The notes beneath the pieces are model-generated. The model did not search any database. It had not been told where the DNA came from and saw only the letters and a list, made by a program, of their open reading frames with translations. A program made the position numbers and the translations under genes. Of a DNA stretch of 11,017 bases, positions 1 through 6,860 are shown in pieces (within the stretch, counting starts at the first letter, position 1; each line of letters begins with the position of its first letter). This DNA is from Gammaproteobacteria bacterium (lineage in GTDB: Bacteria > Pseudomonadota > Gammaproteobacteria > Pseudomonadales > Azotimanducaceae): assembly GCA_009840715.1 (NCBI GenBank), contig VXNE01000679.1, forward strand, positions 1 through 11,017, read 5' to 3'.

Positions 1-441
1 GAGCGCGCCCAGGCCAACAAGATGCAGATGACGCTGTGGCACGCCGACAAGGTCACCGACATCCTGTTCCCCCTCGTCCCGGACTGGTTCTACCCGCACC
101 GCACCGGGTGGGACATCGCGATGTGGAACCACTGGGCACGCTACTACCAGACGGACGGGAGGCTCGGCGAACGTCCGCCGGACAACGTACGGGAACTGCA
201 GGGTTGGGGTGACGCGCTGCGCATGGCGACGACGGAGGCGGACCGTACCGTGGCTGCGAAGGCCCTGCTTGAAGCCGCCGCGGAAAACCTCTGGACCATC
301 GGCACGGTCGGCCAGGCGCCGCACCCGGTGGTGGTGTCGAAACGCCTCAGGAACGTGACTCCGACCGGCATCTGGGGCTGGGACAACCGCTGGACGCTGT
401 CCTATCACCCGGCCACCTGGTACTTCGAAGAGTCGGACTAG
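1..441 (+). CDS. ABC transporter periplasmic substrate-binding protein (SBP_bac_5 type), C-terminal part
   Basis: The reading frame is open from the first base, so this is the last 146 residues of a larger protein; the family usually has 500-700 residues. It would bind an oligopeptide or similar solute in the periplasm and deliver it to the permeases encoded next. Visible features are a Trp-rich C-terminal lobe, including a WNHWARYY stretch, the segment NLWTIGTVGQAPHPVVVS, and a terminal WGWDNRW...YHPATWYFE. These resemble the C-terminal lobe of peptide/opine-class binding proteins found beside permeases that carry a long periplasmic insertion, as the second permease here does. The stop codon lies only 3 bases before the GTG of the first permease, which supports a single operon. 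The signal peptide and most of the ligand pocket lie outside the window, so the substrate is unknown. The family call is fairly secure because of both sequence and context. Confidence 0.85.
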   Translation, partial: ERAQANKMQMTLWHADKVTDILFPLVPDWFYPHRTGWDIAMWNHWARYYQTDGRLGERPPDNVRELQGWGDALRMATTEADRTVAAKALLEAAAENLWTIGTVGQAPHPVVVSKRLRNVTPTGIWGWDNRWTLSYHPATWYFEESD

Positions 442-444
442 GCG

Positions 445-1428
445 GTGCGTTCCTACCTCGTCTCGCGCGTCCTCGGGATGGTCCCGACGCTCGCCGTCAT
501 CTCCGTGATCATCTTCACCGTCATCCAGTTGCCCGAGGGGGATATCGTCTCCTCGACGCTGGACCGCCTGCAGGCCCAGGGGGTCGACGTCACCGAAGAG
601 TACGTCCAGAACCTGCGCGCCCAGTACAACCTCGACAAGCCCCTGGTGCTCCAGTACTTCTACTGGGCCGGGAACTTCCTCACCGGCGACATGGGGTACT
701 CCTACCTGTTCTCGCGCCCGGTGAACGAACTGGTGTGGGAGCGTCTGGGGTACACACTGTCGATCACGGTCTCGGCGCTCTTCTTCACCTGGATCGTCGC
801 CCTGCCCATCGGCATCTACTCGGCGGTTCGTCAGTACTCCATCGGCGACTACGTCATGACGAGCATCGCGCTCGTCGGCCTCGCGACGCCGCCGTTCCTG
901 CTCGCGCTCATCTTCATGCACATCGGCTTCGAATGGTTCGGGGTCAGCACCGGCGGACTATTCTCCCCCGAGTTCGAGGACGCCGCGTGGAGCTGGGCCC
1001 GGTTCGCCGACCTGCTGGCCCACCTGTGGCTGCCGATGATCATCGTGGGGATGGGCTCGGCCGCGTTCACGATGCGCATCCTGCGGGCCAATCTCCTTGA
1101 CGAACTGAACAAGCCCTATGTCGTCACCGCGCGGGCCAAGGGGGTGCCGCCGGCGAAGCTCGTGCTGAAATACCCGGTCCGCATCGCCATCAACCCGTTC
1201 ATCAGCAACATCGGGCTGATGCTGCCGGGGCTCGTCTCCGGCGAGGCGCTGGTGTCGCTGGTCATGGGGCTGCCGACGATCGGCCCGCTCCTGCTGCAGT
1301 CGCTGCTCAACCAGGACATGTTCCTGGCGGGCAGCCTGCTGATGTGGCTCGCCATCCTGACCGTGGTGGGCATCCTGCTCTCCGATCTCCTGCTGGCGTG
1401 GGTCGATCCGAGGATTCGCTTTGAGTGA
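445..1428 (+). CDS. ABC transporter permease, OppB/DppB-like
   Basis: Inner-membrane channel subunit of a peptide-type ABC importer, 327 aa, a normal length for the family. TM1 spans about residues 9-29. A periplasmic loop follows (31-100) with the LRAQYNLDKPL and GDMGYSY segments typical of OppB/DppB. Further helices lie near 103-126, 137-160, 192-212, 253-275 and 293-320. The cytoplasmic EAA coupling loop, which contacts the ATPases, is near 222-246 (YVVTARAKGVPPAKL). The protein ends with the usual DPRIRFE. The start is GTG, three bases after the binding-protein stop, with no strong Shine-Dalgarno, so translation is probably coupled to the upstream gene. The end overlaps the next permease by 8 bp. 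The call is secure; the transported solute is not. Confidence 0.95.
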   Translation: MRSYLVSRVLGMVPTLAVISVIIFTVIQLPEGDIVSSTLDRLQAQGVDVTEEYVQNLRAQYNLDKPLVLQYFYWAGNFLTGDMGYSYLFSRPVNELVWERLGYTLSITVSALFFTWIVALPIGIYSAVRQYSIGDYVMTSIALVGLATPPFLLALIFMHIGFEWFGVSTGGLFSPEFEDAAWSWARFADLLAHLWLPMIIVGMGSAAFTMRILRANLLDELNKPYVVTARAKGVPPAKLVLKYPVRIAINPFISNIGLMLPGLVSGEALVSLVMGLPTIGPLLLQSLLNQDMFLAGSLLMWLAILTVVGILLSDLLLAWVDPRIRFE

Positions 1429-2575
1429 GGTGGCGCTGCCGTCGGGCGCCGGGGTGGCAGCCGGCGTCACGGACCGCGAGACCGCCGCCGCGATCTCGCC
1501 GCGGAGACTGATGTGGCTGCGTTTCCGGCGCCATCGCCTGGCGCTCGCGAGTGGTGCGTTCCTCCTGGTGCTATACGTGCTCGCGGCCTTCTGCGAGTTC
1601 GTCGCGCCCTACGGCACGACCACGCGCAACGACGACGCGATCAACGCGCCCCCGATGGGCGTGCACTTCTTCGACGCGGAGGGGCGGTTCCATCTCCGGC
1701 CCTTCGTCTATGCATACCGCATGGAGGTGAACCCTGACACCTGGATGCGCGAGTACGCGGAGGACACCGGCACGCGCCATCCCATCCGCTTCTTTGCGCG
1801 CGGCGAGCCTTACGAGATGTGGAACCTGTTCCCGATGGACCGCCACCTGTTCACGACGGATGCGGGTACGTACATTCATCTCTTCGGCACGGACCCGCTG
1901 GGTCGCGACATGTTCTCCCGGGTCCTTTACGGCGGGAGGATCTCGCTCTCCATCGGCATCGTCGGCGTCGTCCTGACGATCGTCCTCGGCATCCTGCTCG
2001 GCGGGATCGCGGGCTACCTCGGGGGTCTGGCGGACCGCGTGGTGAACAAGGCCATCGAGGTGCTGCAGTGCCTGCCGTCCCTGCCGCTCTGGATGGCGCT
2101 CTCCGCGGCGTTGCCGGTGCACTGGTCGCCGCTCCTCGTCTATTTCGGCATCACCATCATCCTGTCGCTCTTCGGCTGGACGGCGCTCGCGCGCCAGGTG
2201 CGGGGCCGTTTCCTGGCGCTCCGGGAAGAGGAGTTCGTGATGGCGGCGCGGCTGATCGGGGCCGACACGCCCCGGGTCATCCGCAAGCACATGCTGCCGA
2301 GCTTCTCGAGCCACATCATCGCCACGGCGACGCTGGCGGTGCCTGCGATGATCCTCGGCGAGACGGCGCTGTCGTTCCTCGGCATCGGGCTCCGGCCACC
2401 GGTGGTGAGCTGGGGCGTGCTCATGTTCCAGGCGCAGAACCCGCTCGTGATCGAGCTGACGCCGTGGCAGATGTTCCCGGGGCTCTTCGTCGTGCTGACG
2501 GTCATGGCCTTCAACCTGCTCGGCGACGGGCTGCGCGACGCCGCCGATCCATACAGCACGGGCGGGATGAAGTAG
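1421..2575 (+). CDS. ABC transporter permease, OppC/DppC-like, with long periplasmic insertion
   Basis: Second inner-membrane permease subunit, 384 aa, longer than the usual roughly 300. A cytoplasmic N-terminal tail (1-40) leads into TM1 (about 41-62). An extended periplasmic segment (about 66-150) follows, rich in aromatic and charged residues, before the conserved HLFGTDPLGRDMFSR at 153-167 and the permease core. The EAA loop is near 270-293 (EEFVMAARLIGADTPRVIRK). The final helix is at 351-368, followed by LGDGLRDAADP. The listed TTG start overlaps the end of the upstream gene by 8 bp; a GTG at 1430 in the same frame is an equally plausible start. The insertion is known in a subgroup of OppC proteins from proteobacteria and probably faces the binding protein. 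The ATPase gene begins 3 bases downstream. Confidence 0.94.
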   Translation: MSEVALPSGAGVAAGVTDRETAAAISPRRLMWLRFRRHRLALASGAFLLVLYVLAAFCEFVAPYGTTTRNDDAINAPPMGVHFFDAEGRFHLRPFVYAYRMEVNPDTWMREYAEDTGTRHPIRFFARGEPYEMWNLFPMDRHLFTTDAGTYIHLFGTDPLGRDMFSRVLYGGRISLSIGIVGVVLTIVLGILLGGIAGYLGGLADRVVNKAIEVLQCLPSLPLWMALSAALPVHWSPLLVYFGITIILSLFGWTALARQVRGRFLALREEEFVMAARLIGADTPRVIRKHMLPSFSSHIIATATLAVPAMILGETALSFLGIGLRPPVVSWGVLMFQAQNPLVIELTPWQMFPGLFVVLTVMAFNLLGDGLRDAADPYSTGGMK

Positions 2576-2578
2576 CCG

Positions 2579-3556
2579 ATGGACGCCGTGCTCTCGATCC
2601 GGGACCTCGCGGTGGAGTTCAAGACCGACACGGGATTGACGCGCGCGCTCGTGGATGTGGGTTTCGACGTGCCGCGGGGCGAGGTGACCGCCATCGTCGG
2701 CGAATCCGGCTCCGGCAAGTCCGTGACCGCGAACTGCATCATGCGGCTGATCCAGCCGCCGGGGCGGATCGTCGCCGGCACCATCGAGTTCGCGCCGGAG
2801 CGGGCTCTTTCCAGCGAGGGGCAGGCCCCTCGCGCTCCCCGGCTGAGGGCTCCGCCATTCGATATCGTCTCGCTCCCGAACCGGGACCCGCGGCTGCAGG
2901 AGCTGCACGGCGGACTGATCAGCATGGTCTTCCAGGAGCCGATGACGGCCCTCTCCCCGGTCTACACCGTCGGCAACCAGGTCGCCGAGGCGATCCTCTG
3001 CCACCGCGACGTCAGCCGCCGGCAGGCCTGGCGCGAGTCGGCCGAAATGCTCGAGCGGGTCGGCCTCGACGACATCGAGCGCCGCATGCGCATGTATCCG
3101 TTCGAGTTCTCGGGTGGCATGCGCCAGCGCGTGGTCATCGCGATGGCGCTCGTATGTCATCCGGAGGTGCTGATCTGCGACGAGCCGACCACGGCGCTGG
3201 ACGTGACGATCCAGGCCGAGATCCTGACGCTCATCAAGGATCTGCAGCGGGACCTTGGGAACTCGGTGATCTTCATCACGCACGACCTTGGCGTGGTGGC
3301 GCAGATCGCGGACCAGGTCGTGGTCATGTACCAGGGGCGCGTGCTCGAGATCGGGACGGTGCGGCAGGTGCTCAAGGATCCCGTGCACCCGTACACGCGC
3401 GGTCTCCTCGCCGCGATCCCCGGCCTGGCGCCGAAGGGGCAGCCGCTCGCCACGATCGGGAGCGTGGTGGGCGATGCGGACATCGAAACCCCCCATCCGC
3501 TGCGGCGTCTGGCGGACGGACGTCAGGTCAGCATGCCGCAGGACAGCCGGGGTTGA
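2579..3556 (+). CDS. ABC transporter ATP-binding protein, OppD/DppD-like
   Basis: First ATPase of the importer, 325 aa, pairing with the OppF-like protein at the cytoplasmic face. Walker A is GESGSGKS at 41-48, the Q-loop glutamine is Q119 (FQEPMTALSP), the signature is FSGGMRQR at 177-184, Walker B is LICDEP at 198-203 with catalytic E202, and the switch histidine is H235. All catalytic elements are present, so it should be active. Two points stand out. Residues about 72-93, between Walker A and the Q-loop, are Ala/Pro/Arg-rich and look like an insertion; the DNA beneath contains a perfect inverted repeat. The C-terminus lacks the Cys-containing GCxFxxRC motif found in many OppD/DppD proteins. 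The ATG start follows the permease stop by 3 bases. The next ATPase starts 7 bases after its stop. Confidence 0.94.
   Translation: MDAVLSIRDLAVEFKTDTGLTRALVDVGFDVPRGEVTAIVGESGSGKSVTANCIMRLIQPPGRIVAGTIEFAPERALSSEGQAPRAPRLRAPPFDIVSLPNRDPRLQELHGGLISMVFQEPMTALSPVYTVGNQVAEAILCHRDVSRRQAWRESAEMLERVGLDDIERRMRMYPFEFSGGMRQRVVIAMALVCHPEVLICDEPTTALDVTIQAEILTLIKDLQRDLGNSVIFITHDLGVVAQIADQVVVMYQGRVLEIGTVRQVLKDPVHPYTRGLLAAIPGLAPKGQPLATIGSVVGDADIETPHPLRRLADGRQVSMPQDSRG
2814..2833. repeat. Perfect inverted repeat inside the OppD-like gene
   Basis: GCGAGGGGC and its exact reverse complement GCCCCTCGC are separated by 2 bases, giving a 9-bp GC-rich stem. It lies in the centre of the segment coding the unusual residues about 72-93 of the OppD-like ATPase, at residues about 79-85. 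I found no second copy in the window. It may be the core of a small palindromic element inserted in frame, or a chance result of biased codons. Confidence 0.6.
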
Positions 3557-3563
3557 GGCGCCG

Positions 3564-4382
3564 ATGCACGACGACACGCTGCTTACCGTCACCGGCCTCT
3601 CCAAGCACTTCGACGGAGTGCCCGCGGTCGAGGACGTGTCCTTCGACGTGCGGCGCTCGGAGACGCTCGGCATCGTTGGCGAGTCCGGTTCCGGCAAGAC
3701 GACGCTCGCGCGTTGCATCCTGCGGGCGATCGATCCGGACGCAGGCGTCGTGCGGTTCCGGAGCGCGGACGGGTGGGTCGAGTTGCAGGACCTGTCCCCG
3801 AAGGAGCTCATTCCGCTCCGGCGCGAGATGCAGATGATCTTCCAGGATCCGTTCGCGTCGCTGAACCCGCGGATGACGGTGAGGGAGATCCTCGAGGAGC
3901 CGCTCGTCGTCCACCGGGTGGGGAACCGGGAGGAGCGCCTCGCGGCCGTGCTCGACATGCTCGACCACGTGCAGCTCGAACACGACTCCCTCACGCGGTA
4001 CCCGCATGCCTTCTCCGGCGGACAGCGGCAGCGCATCGGGATCGCCCGCGCCTTGATCCTGCGGCCGAACCTGGTGGTGTGCGACGAGTCGGTGTCGGCG
4101 CTCGACGTGTCCGTGCAGGCGCAGATCATCAACCTGCTCGAGGACCTGCAGCGTGATCTGGGCCTGACATACCTGTTCGTGGCGCACGACCTCTCGGTCG
4201 TGCAGCACATCTGCGACCGGGTGCTCGTCATGCACCGGGGCCGCGTGGTCGAGAGCGGCGTGGTCGACGACCTGTTCGCCAACCCGCGCGAGGACTACAC
4301 GCGGCTGCTGCTCTCCGCCATTCCCTCGCCGGATCCGGACGTGCCGTTGCGGCCGCTCGACCGGCGCAGCGTCGGACTGTAA
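3564..4382 (+). CDS. ABC transporter ATP-binding protein, OppF/DppF-like
   Basis: Second ATPase of the importer, 272 aa. Walker A is GESGSGKT at 39-46, the Q-loop is Q94 in FQDPFASLNPRMTV, the signature is SGGQRQRIGIARAL at 151-164, Walker B is LVVCDE at 170-175 followed by SVSALDVS, and the H-loop histidine is H208. NPRMTV after the Q-loop and SVSALDVSVQAQ are typical of OppF. It is shorter than most OppF proteins (about 300-330 aa) because it ends soon after SAIPSPDPD and lacks the Cys-containing tail. The frame is open upstream into the OppD gene. I chose the ATG at 3564 because the protein then begins right at the ATPase fold and a GAGG sits 5 bases before it. It should form an ATPase heterodimer with the OppD-like protein. 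Confidence 0.94.
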   Translation: MHDDTLLTVTGLSKHFDGVPAVEDVSFDVRRSETLGIVGESGSGKTTLARCILRAIDPDAGVVRFRSADGWVELQDLSPKELIPLRREMQMIFQDPFASLNPRMTVREILEEPLVVHRVGNREERLAAVLDMLDHVQLEHDSLTRYPHAFSGGQRQRIGIARALILRPNLVVCDESVSALDVSVQAQIINLLEDLQRDLGLTYLFVAHDLSVVQHICDRVLVMHRGRVVESGVVDDLFANPREDYTRLLLSAIPSPDPDVPLRPLDRRSVGL

Positions 4383-4398
4383 GGCGCACGCTCCGGCA

Positions 4399-5109
4399 GT
4401 GGGCGCGCCGTTCGGATTGGAAACGAGCGCCTGGCGCGGCGCGATCGTGCCGCTGCTGCCGCCGACGGCCGCGGCGGCTCTGGTCCTCTGGCTGGTTGCC
4501 GACCCGACATATCGCTTCCCCCTGCTGACGTTGCTCCTGCCGCTCCACGTCCATGGCGCAGCCGCGGGGCTCGGCGTGGCGGCGCACGGCTCGAAGGCAC
4601 GGTGGTTCTTCGAGGCGGTCGGCTTCGCCGGCTTCGTGGCCGGCTGGCTGCTCGCGTTCGCGGCGGTGGCCTTCGGCGTCGCCGTGGCGCTGTTCTGCGT
4701 GCCCGTGACCACGGCGCTACTCAGGCAGACGCTTTTCGTCGGCGCTGCCGGGCTCCTGCTCGGGGCGTGGTTCTGGTGGCCCTGGTACGTCGGGGATGCG
4801 CTGGCCGCCTGGCCCCGGCACGGGGTGCGCATCGCCACGGCGTCCGGCAACCGCTGGGACCGCCTGTTCCTCTCGTGGCGCATGCAGCGCATGGCCGCAT
4901 CGGGGCGTCTGCGCTGGCGTGGTTTCGGCGCGACGGGGCTGGTGATCGGGGTCGTGGTCGCGTCGAGCGCGATGGGCGCCTACGAAGGCTGGCCCGCCCG
5001 CATTGTCGAGGGCATCTGCGTCCTGGTCCTGCCGGCACTGCACGTTGCCGCGGTCGCTGCCGCGCACGCGCTCTGCGTCGTGTGGTCGGAGCGGTCCGCG
5101 GTGGGGTGA
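4399..5109 (+). CDS. Uncharacterised multi-pass inner-membrane protein, last gene of the ABC operon
   Basis: I do not recognise a family. The 236-aa product is strongly hydrophobic, with about six likely membrane segments near residues 17-35, 41-62, 72-101, 110-132, 177-195 and 205-228. A polar, Arg-rich loop (about 136-176) contains NRWDRLFLSWRMQRM. A Trp-rich patch (WFWWPWY, 124-130) lies at the end of the fourth segment. The GTG start at 4399 is 16 bases after the OppF-like stop, and the same strand and close spacing suggest co-transcription with the importer. It has no ABC-permease EAA loop and is not a standard Opp component. It could be an accessory subunit, or a separate gene at the operon end. 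The existence of the gene is well supported by the long hydrophobic frame and continuing codon bias; its function is unknown. Confidence 0.75.
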   Translation: MGAPFGLETSAWRGAIVPLLPPTAAAALVLWLVADPTYRFPLLTLLLPLHVHGAAAGLGVAAHGSKARWFFEAVGFAGFVAGWLLAFAAVAFGVAVALFCVPVTTALLRQTLFVGAAGLLLGAWFWWPWYVGDALAAWPRHGVRIATASGNRWDRLFLSWRMQRMAASGRLRWRGFGATGLVIGVVVASSAMGAYEGWPARIVEGICVLVLPALHVAAVAAAHALCVVWSERSAVG

Positions 5110-5128
5110 TCGACCAAGGTTGACGGGT

Positions 5129-5305
5129 GTGACGGTCAAGTCGTCGGTGGGGCAGCGATTGGAGCGGGAACGCGTGAGGAAGGAAGCCCTGATGCTGCTC
5201 CTTTCGCAACGCCGGCAAGGGGACTTCGTCGAGAGTGACGCGATGGGGCAGCGCGTCAGGGACATGGCGGCAAGGAAACGCCGGGCTCATGGCCTGACGG
5301 ACTGA
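5129..5305 (+). CDS. ParD-type antitoxin remnant: start plus C-terminal half, DNA-binding domain missing
   Basis: A 58-aa frame starts at GTG 5129, with AAGG at 5116-5119 as a possible ribosome-binding site. It opens with MTVKSS, as many ParD-family antitoxins do. It then passes directly to a charged helix (RLERERVRKEA), the segment SQRRQGDFVESDAMGQRV, and a tail ending ARKRRAHGL. From memory of the family, the middle and C-terminal parts match the toxin-binding region of ParD. The roughly 35 residues of the ribbon-helix-helix fold that should follow MTVKSS are absent. The frame is preserved, so the deletion appears to be in frame. A toxin remnant follows at once. The product could still bind a ParE-type toxin but should not bind the operator. 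The family assignment is by recall and short, so it is moderate. Confidence 0.55.
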   Translation: MTVKSSVGQRLERERVRKEALMLLLSQRRQGDFVESDAMGQRVRDMAARKRRAHGLTD

Positions 5306-5409
5306 GTTCGCGACGGATGCCGAGCGCGATCTGGAGTTGATCTTCGTTACCGGGCCGGCGCCAGGTGACGAGCGACCGGGCGATCTGCCGGTTCGAGGGC
5401 GCGCCGGCG
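5304..5409 (+). pseudogene. ParE-type toxin relic, internally deleted and frameshifted
   Basis: Two fragments in different frames can be read. Bases 5304-5348 encode EFATDAERDLELIFV, close to the N-terminus of RelE/ParE-superfamily toxins (hydrophobic strand, then AERDLELIF helix). From about 5341-5409, in the next frame, the sequence reads LPGRRQVTSDRAICRFEGAP. This resembles the C-terminal LPGLRHxTxDRAIYWFE segment of the same toxins. The 45-50 residues that should lie between are missing, as are the usual start codon (the first frame has a stop at 5295) and the final roughly 25 residues. The order after the ParD remnant is the normal antitoxin-toxin order. It cannot encode a working toxin. 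Confidence is limited by the short matches. Confidence 0.55.
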
Positions 5410-5411
5410 CT

Positions 5412-5807
5412 TCAGCCGACGATCGTGACCTCGATGACGACGATCGATCGCGAGAACACGAACCAGAACGGTCCGGTCATGAGCTTCCCGAGCCGCCTGC
5501 GTTTCCCGGGATCGTCGAGGATGGGCTCGGCGCGTGCGCGCAGCGTCTCGCCGGCCAACAGGACCGTCACGTCCGCGCCGCCCTCGAGATTGCGCCACCA
5601 GTCTCCTTCCGTACCGATCACGAGCGTGTCCTGCGGCGTGCGCCGGTAGTTCAGGGGGATCGTGTACTGCTTGCCGGACTTGCGGCCGGTCACGGTGATG
5701 AGCAGGTCACGCTGGCTGTGTGGAGCGTGGTCGGGCGATCGCAGGCGCTCGATGACGCGCTCGTTGAATCTCCTGCCGTACCAGCGGGTCAGGGTCTTCA
5801 ACGCCAT
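5412..5807 (-). CDS. Ddn-like nitroreductase/quinone reductase family protein (deazaflavin-dependent type)
   Basis: 131 aa, the usual size for this split-barrel flavin/F420-binding family. Characterised members (mycobacterial Ddn) use reduced F420 to reduce quinones or nitro compounds. Visible features are the LLITVTGRKSGKQYTIPLNYR strand pair at about 35-55, TLVIGTEGDWWRNLEGG at 61-77 (the conserved W-x-NL region) and DVTVLLAGETLRARAEPI at 79-96, all in the expected order. I chose the ATG at 5807 because the family pattern begins right after it and a GAGG lies about 11 bases upstream. The frame extends to 5873, but the extra 22 residues are low-complexity and unlike the family. The gene stands alone, divergent from the hydrolase. 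Whether this organism makes F420 cannot be seen, and another cofactor such as FMN or haem is possible. Confidence 0.8.
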   Translation of the reverse strand: MALKTLTRWYGRRFNERVIERLRSPDHAPHSQRDLLITVTGRKSGKQYTIPLNYRRTPQDTLVIGTEGDWWRNLEGGADVTVLLAGETLRARAEPILDDPGKRRRLGKLMTGPFWFVFSRSIVVIEVTIVG

Positions 5808-5868
5808 GGCTTCATGAACCTCGTGACTCCGCGTCAAAGGGGCCGGCGGGCGACCGGGGTTGGTTGGC

Positions 5869-5874
5869 AGCATA
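5869..5874 (-). promoter_or_regulatory. Possible -10 box for the Ddn-like gene
   Basis: On the minus strand this reads TATGCT, about 60 bases upstream of the chosen ATG in the 173-bp divergent intergenic region. No convincing -35 box sits at standard spacing, so this is a weak call. Confidence 0.25.
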
Positions 5875-5936
5875 GCGCGAACGAAAGGGGCGGCCCCGTG
5901 TGCGCGGGGGCTCGCAAGGCGTGCGCGACGCTGTGC

Positions 5937-5942
5937 TACGGT
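5937..5942 (+). promoter_or_regulatory. Possible -10 box for the alpha/beta hydrolase gene
   Basis: TACGGT, inside TGTGCTACGGT, lies about 40 bases before the hydrolase ATG. A weak TCGCAA at 5912-5917 could serve as a -35 at 19-bp spacing, which is longer than ideal. The call rests on position and -10 similarity only. Confidence 0.3.
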
Positions 5943-5980
5943 GCACGAAACCGGGCGGGTACGAGGAGGCCGGCGGCAGG

Positions 5981-6844
5981 ATGGGCGGTGCGAAGCGTGT
6001 GCGGACCCAGTCCGTGGTGGCAGGGGAGTGGACTTTCACGGCCGACCTGTCGGGGCCCGAGGACGGCGACCTCGTGCTGCTGCTGCACGGCTTTCCGCAG
6101 ACCCGGCACACGTGGCGCGCCGAGCTCTCGACGCTCGCGGAGGCGGGTCTGCGTGCGTGCGCTCCGGACCAGCGGGGATACTCGCCCGGCGCCCGTCCGG
6201 CAGGGGTGGACGCGTATCGGGTCGAACTGCTGGTCGGCGACGTCCTGGCGATGGCGGATGCCCTCGGCCGGGAACGTTTTCACCTCGTGGGTCACGACTG
6301 GGGAGGACATCTCGCCTGGGTGACGGCAGCCACGCACCCGGATCGGGTAAGAACGCTCTCGGTCATCTCGAGGCCGCACCCCGCGGCGTTCGCCGCGGCG
6401 ATGCGCAGCGATCCCGACCAGCCGTCCCGCTCGGGGCACCACCGGTCCTTCCTGCGTCCCGAGGCGACGGATGAGCTGCTGGCGGACGGGGCCGCACGGC
6501 TGCGCGGCATGTTTGCGCGCGCTGGCGTCCCGCGGCGCGACGCGGAAACCTATCTGGCCACCCTCGGCGACCGGGACGCGCTCGACGCCGCGGTCAACTG
6601 GTACCGGGCAGTCGGACGTTCGGGTCTGCAGGCCCCCGACATTCCGGCGGTCACGATGCCTGTGCTTTACGTCTGGGGGAACCGGGACCAATCGGTGGGG
6701 CGTCTCGCGGCGGAGGGAACCCGGGAGTACGTGGATGCCCCCTTCGAGTTCGTCGAGGTTCCCGGGGTCGGACACTTCGTCACCGACGAGGCGCCCGGGG
6801 TGTTTCCACCGCTGCTCGACGGGCACCTGCGCGCGTTTTCCTGA
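5981..6844 (+). CDS. Alpha/beta hydrolase, probably epoxide hydrolase-like
   Basis: 287 aa, typical of soluble epoxide hydrolases and haloalkane dehalogenases. The oxyanion motif HGFPQ is at 36-40. The nucleophile elbow GHDWGG is at 104-109 with Asp106, so this is an Asp-nucleophile enzyme rather than a Ser esterase. The likely acid is Asp236 (GNRDQSVG), and the general-base histidine is His265 (GVGHFVTDE). The cap-domain NWYRA at 206-210 supplies Tyr208, the sort of tyrosine that polarises the epoxide ring in epoxide hydrolases. A halide-binding dehalogenase cannot be excluded, but HGFP and WYR favour epoxide hydrolysis. No signal peptide, so it is cytoplasmic. The frame is open further upstream; the ATG at 5981 is preferred because GAGGAGG lies 11 bases before it and the fold starts soon after. 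The P450 nearby could generate an epoxide substrate; that link is inference. Confidence 0.88.
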   Translation: MGGAKRVRTQSVVAGEWTFTADLSGPEDGDLVLLLHGFPQTRHTWRAELSTLAEAGLRACAPDQRGYSPGARPAGVDAYRVELLVGDVLAMADALGRERFHLVGHDWGGHLAWVTAATHPDRVRTLSVISRPHPAAFAAAMRSDPDQPSRSGHHRSFLRPEATDELLADGAARLRGMFARAGVPRRDAETYLATLGDRDALDAAVNWYRAVGRSGLQAPDIPAVTMPVLYVWGNRDQSVGRLAAEGTREYVDAPFEFVEVPGVGHFVTDEAPGVFPPLLDGHLRAFS

Positions 6845-6860
6845 GCAACGGTTGGTGACG

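Noticed and set aside
1819..3837. A 672-codon plus-strand frame across the permease and ATPases
   Set aside because: Arg/Ala/Gly-rich and out of frame with three genes that carry intact family motifs.
1571..4282. A 903-codon open frame on the minus strand
   Set aside because: It lies wholly antisense to the permease and ATPase genes, has Arg/His/Asp-rich composition and no domain, and is the usual shadow frame of GC-rich coding DNA.
5120..5139. TTGAC...GTCAA inverted repeat around the ParD-remnant start as an autoregulatory operator
   Set aside because: Only 5-bp arms with a 10-base gap, which is expected by chance, and the remnant lacks a DNA-binding domain.
5808..5873. N-terminal extension of the Ddn-like protein to 5873
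   Set aside because: The extra 22 residues do not resemble the family, and the ATG at 5807 has a ribosome-binding site.
6845..6860. Terminator between the convergent hydrolase and MFS genes
   Set aside because: The gap has 16 bases and no stem-loop with a T tract.
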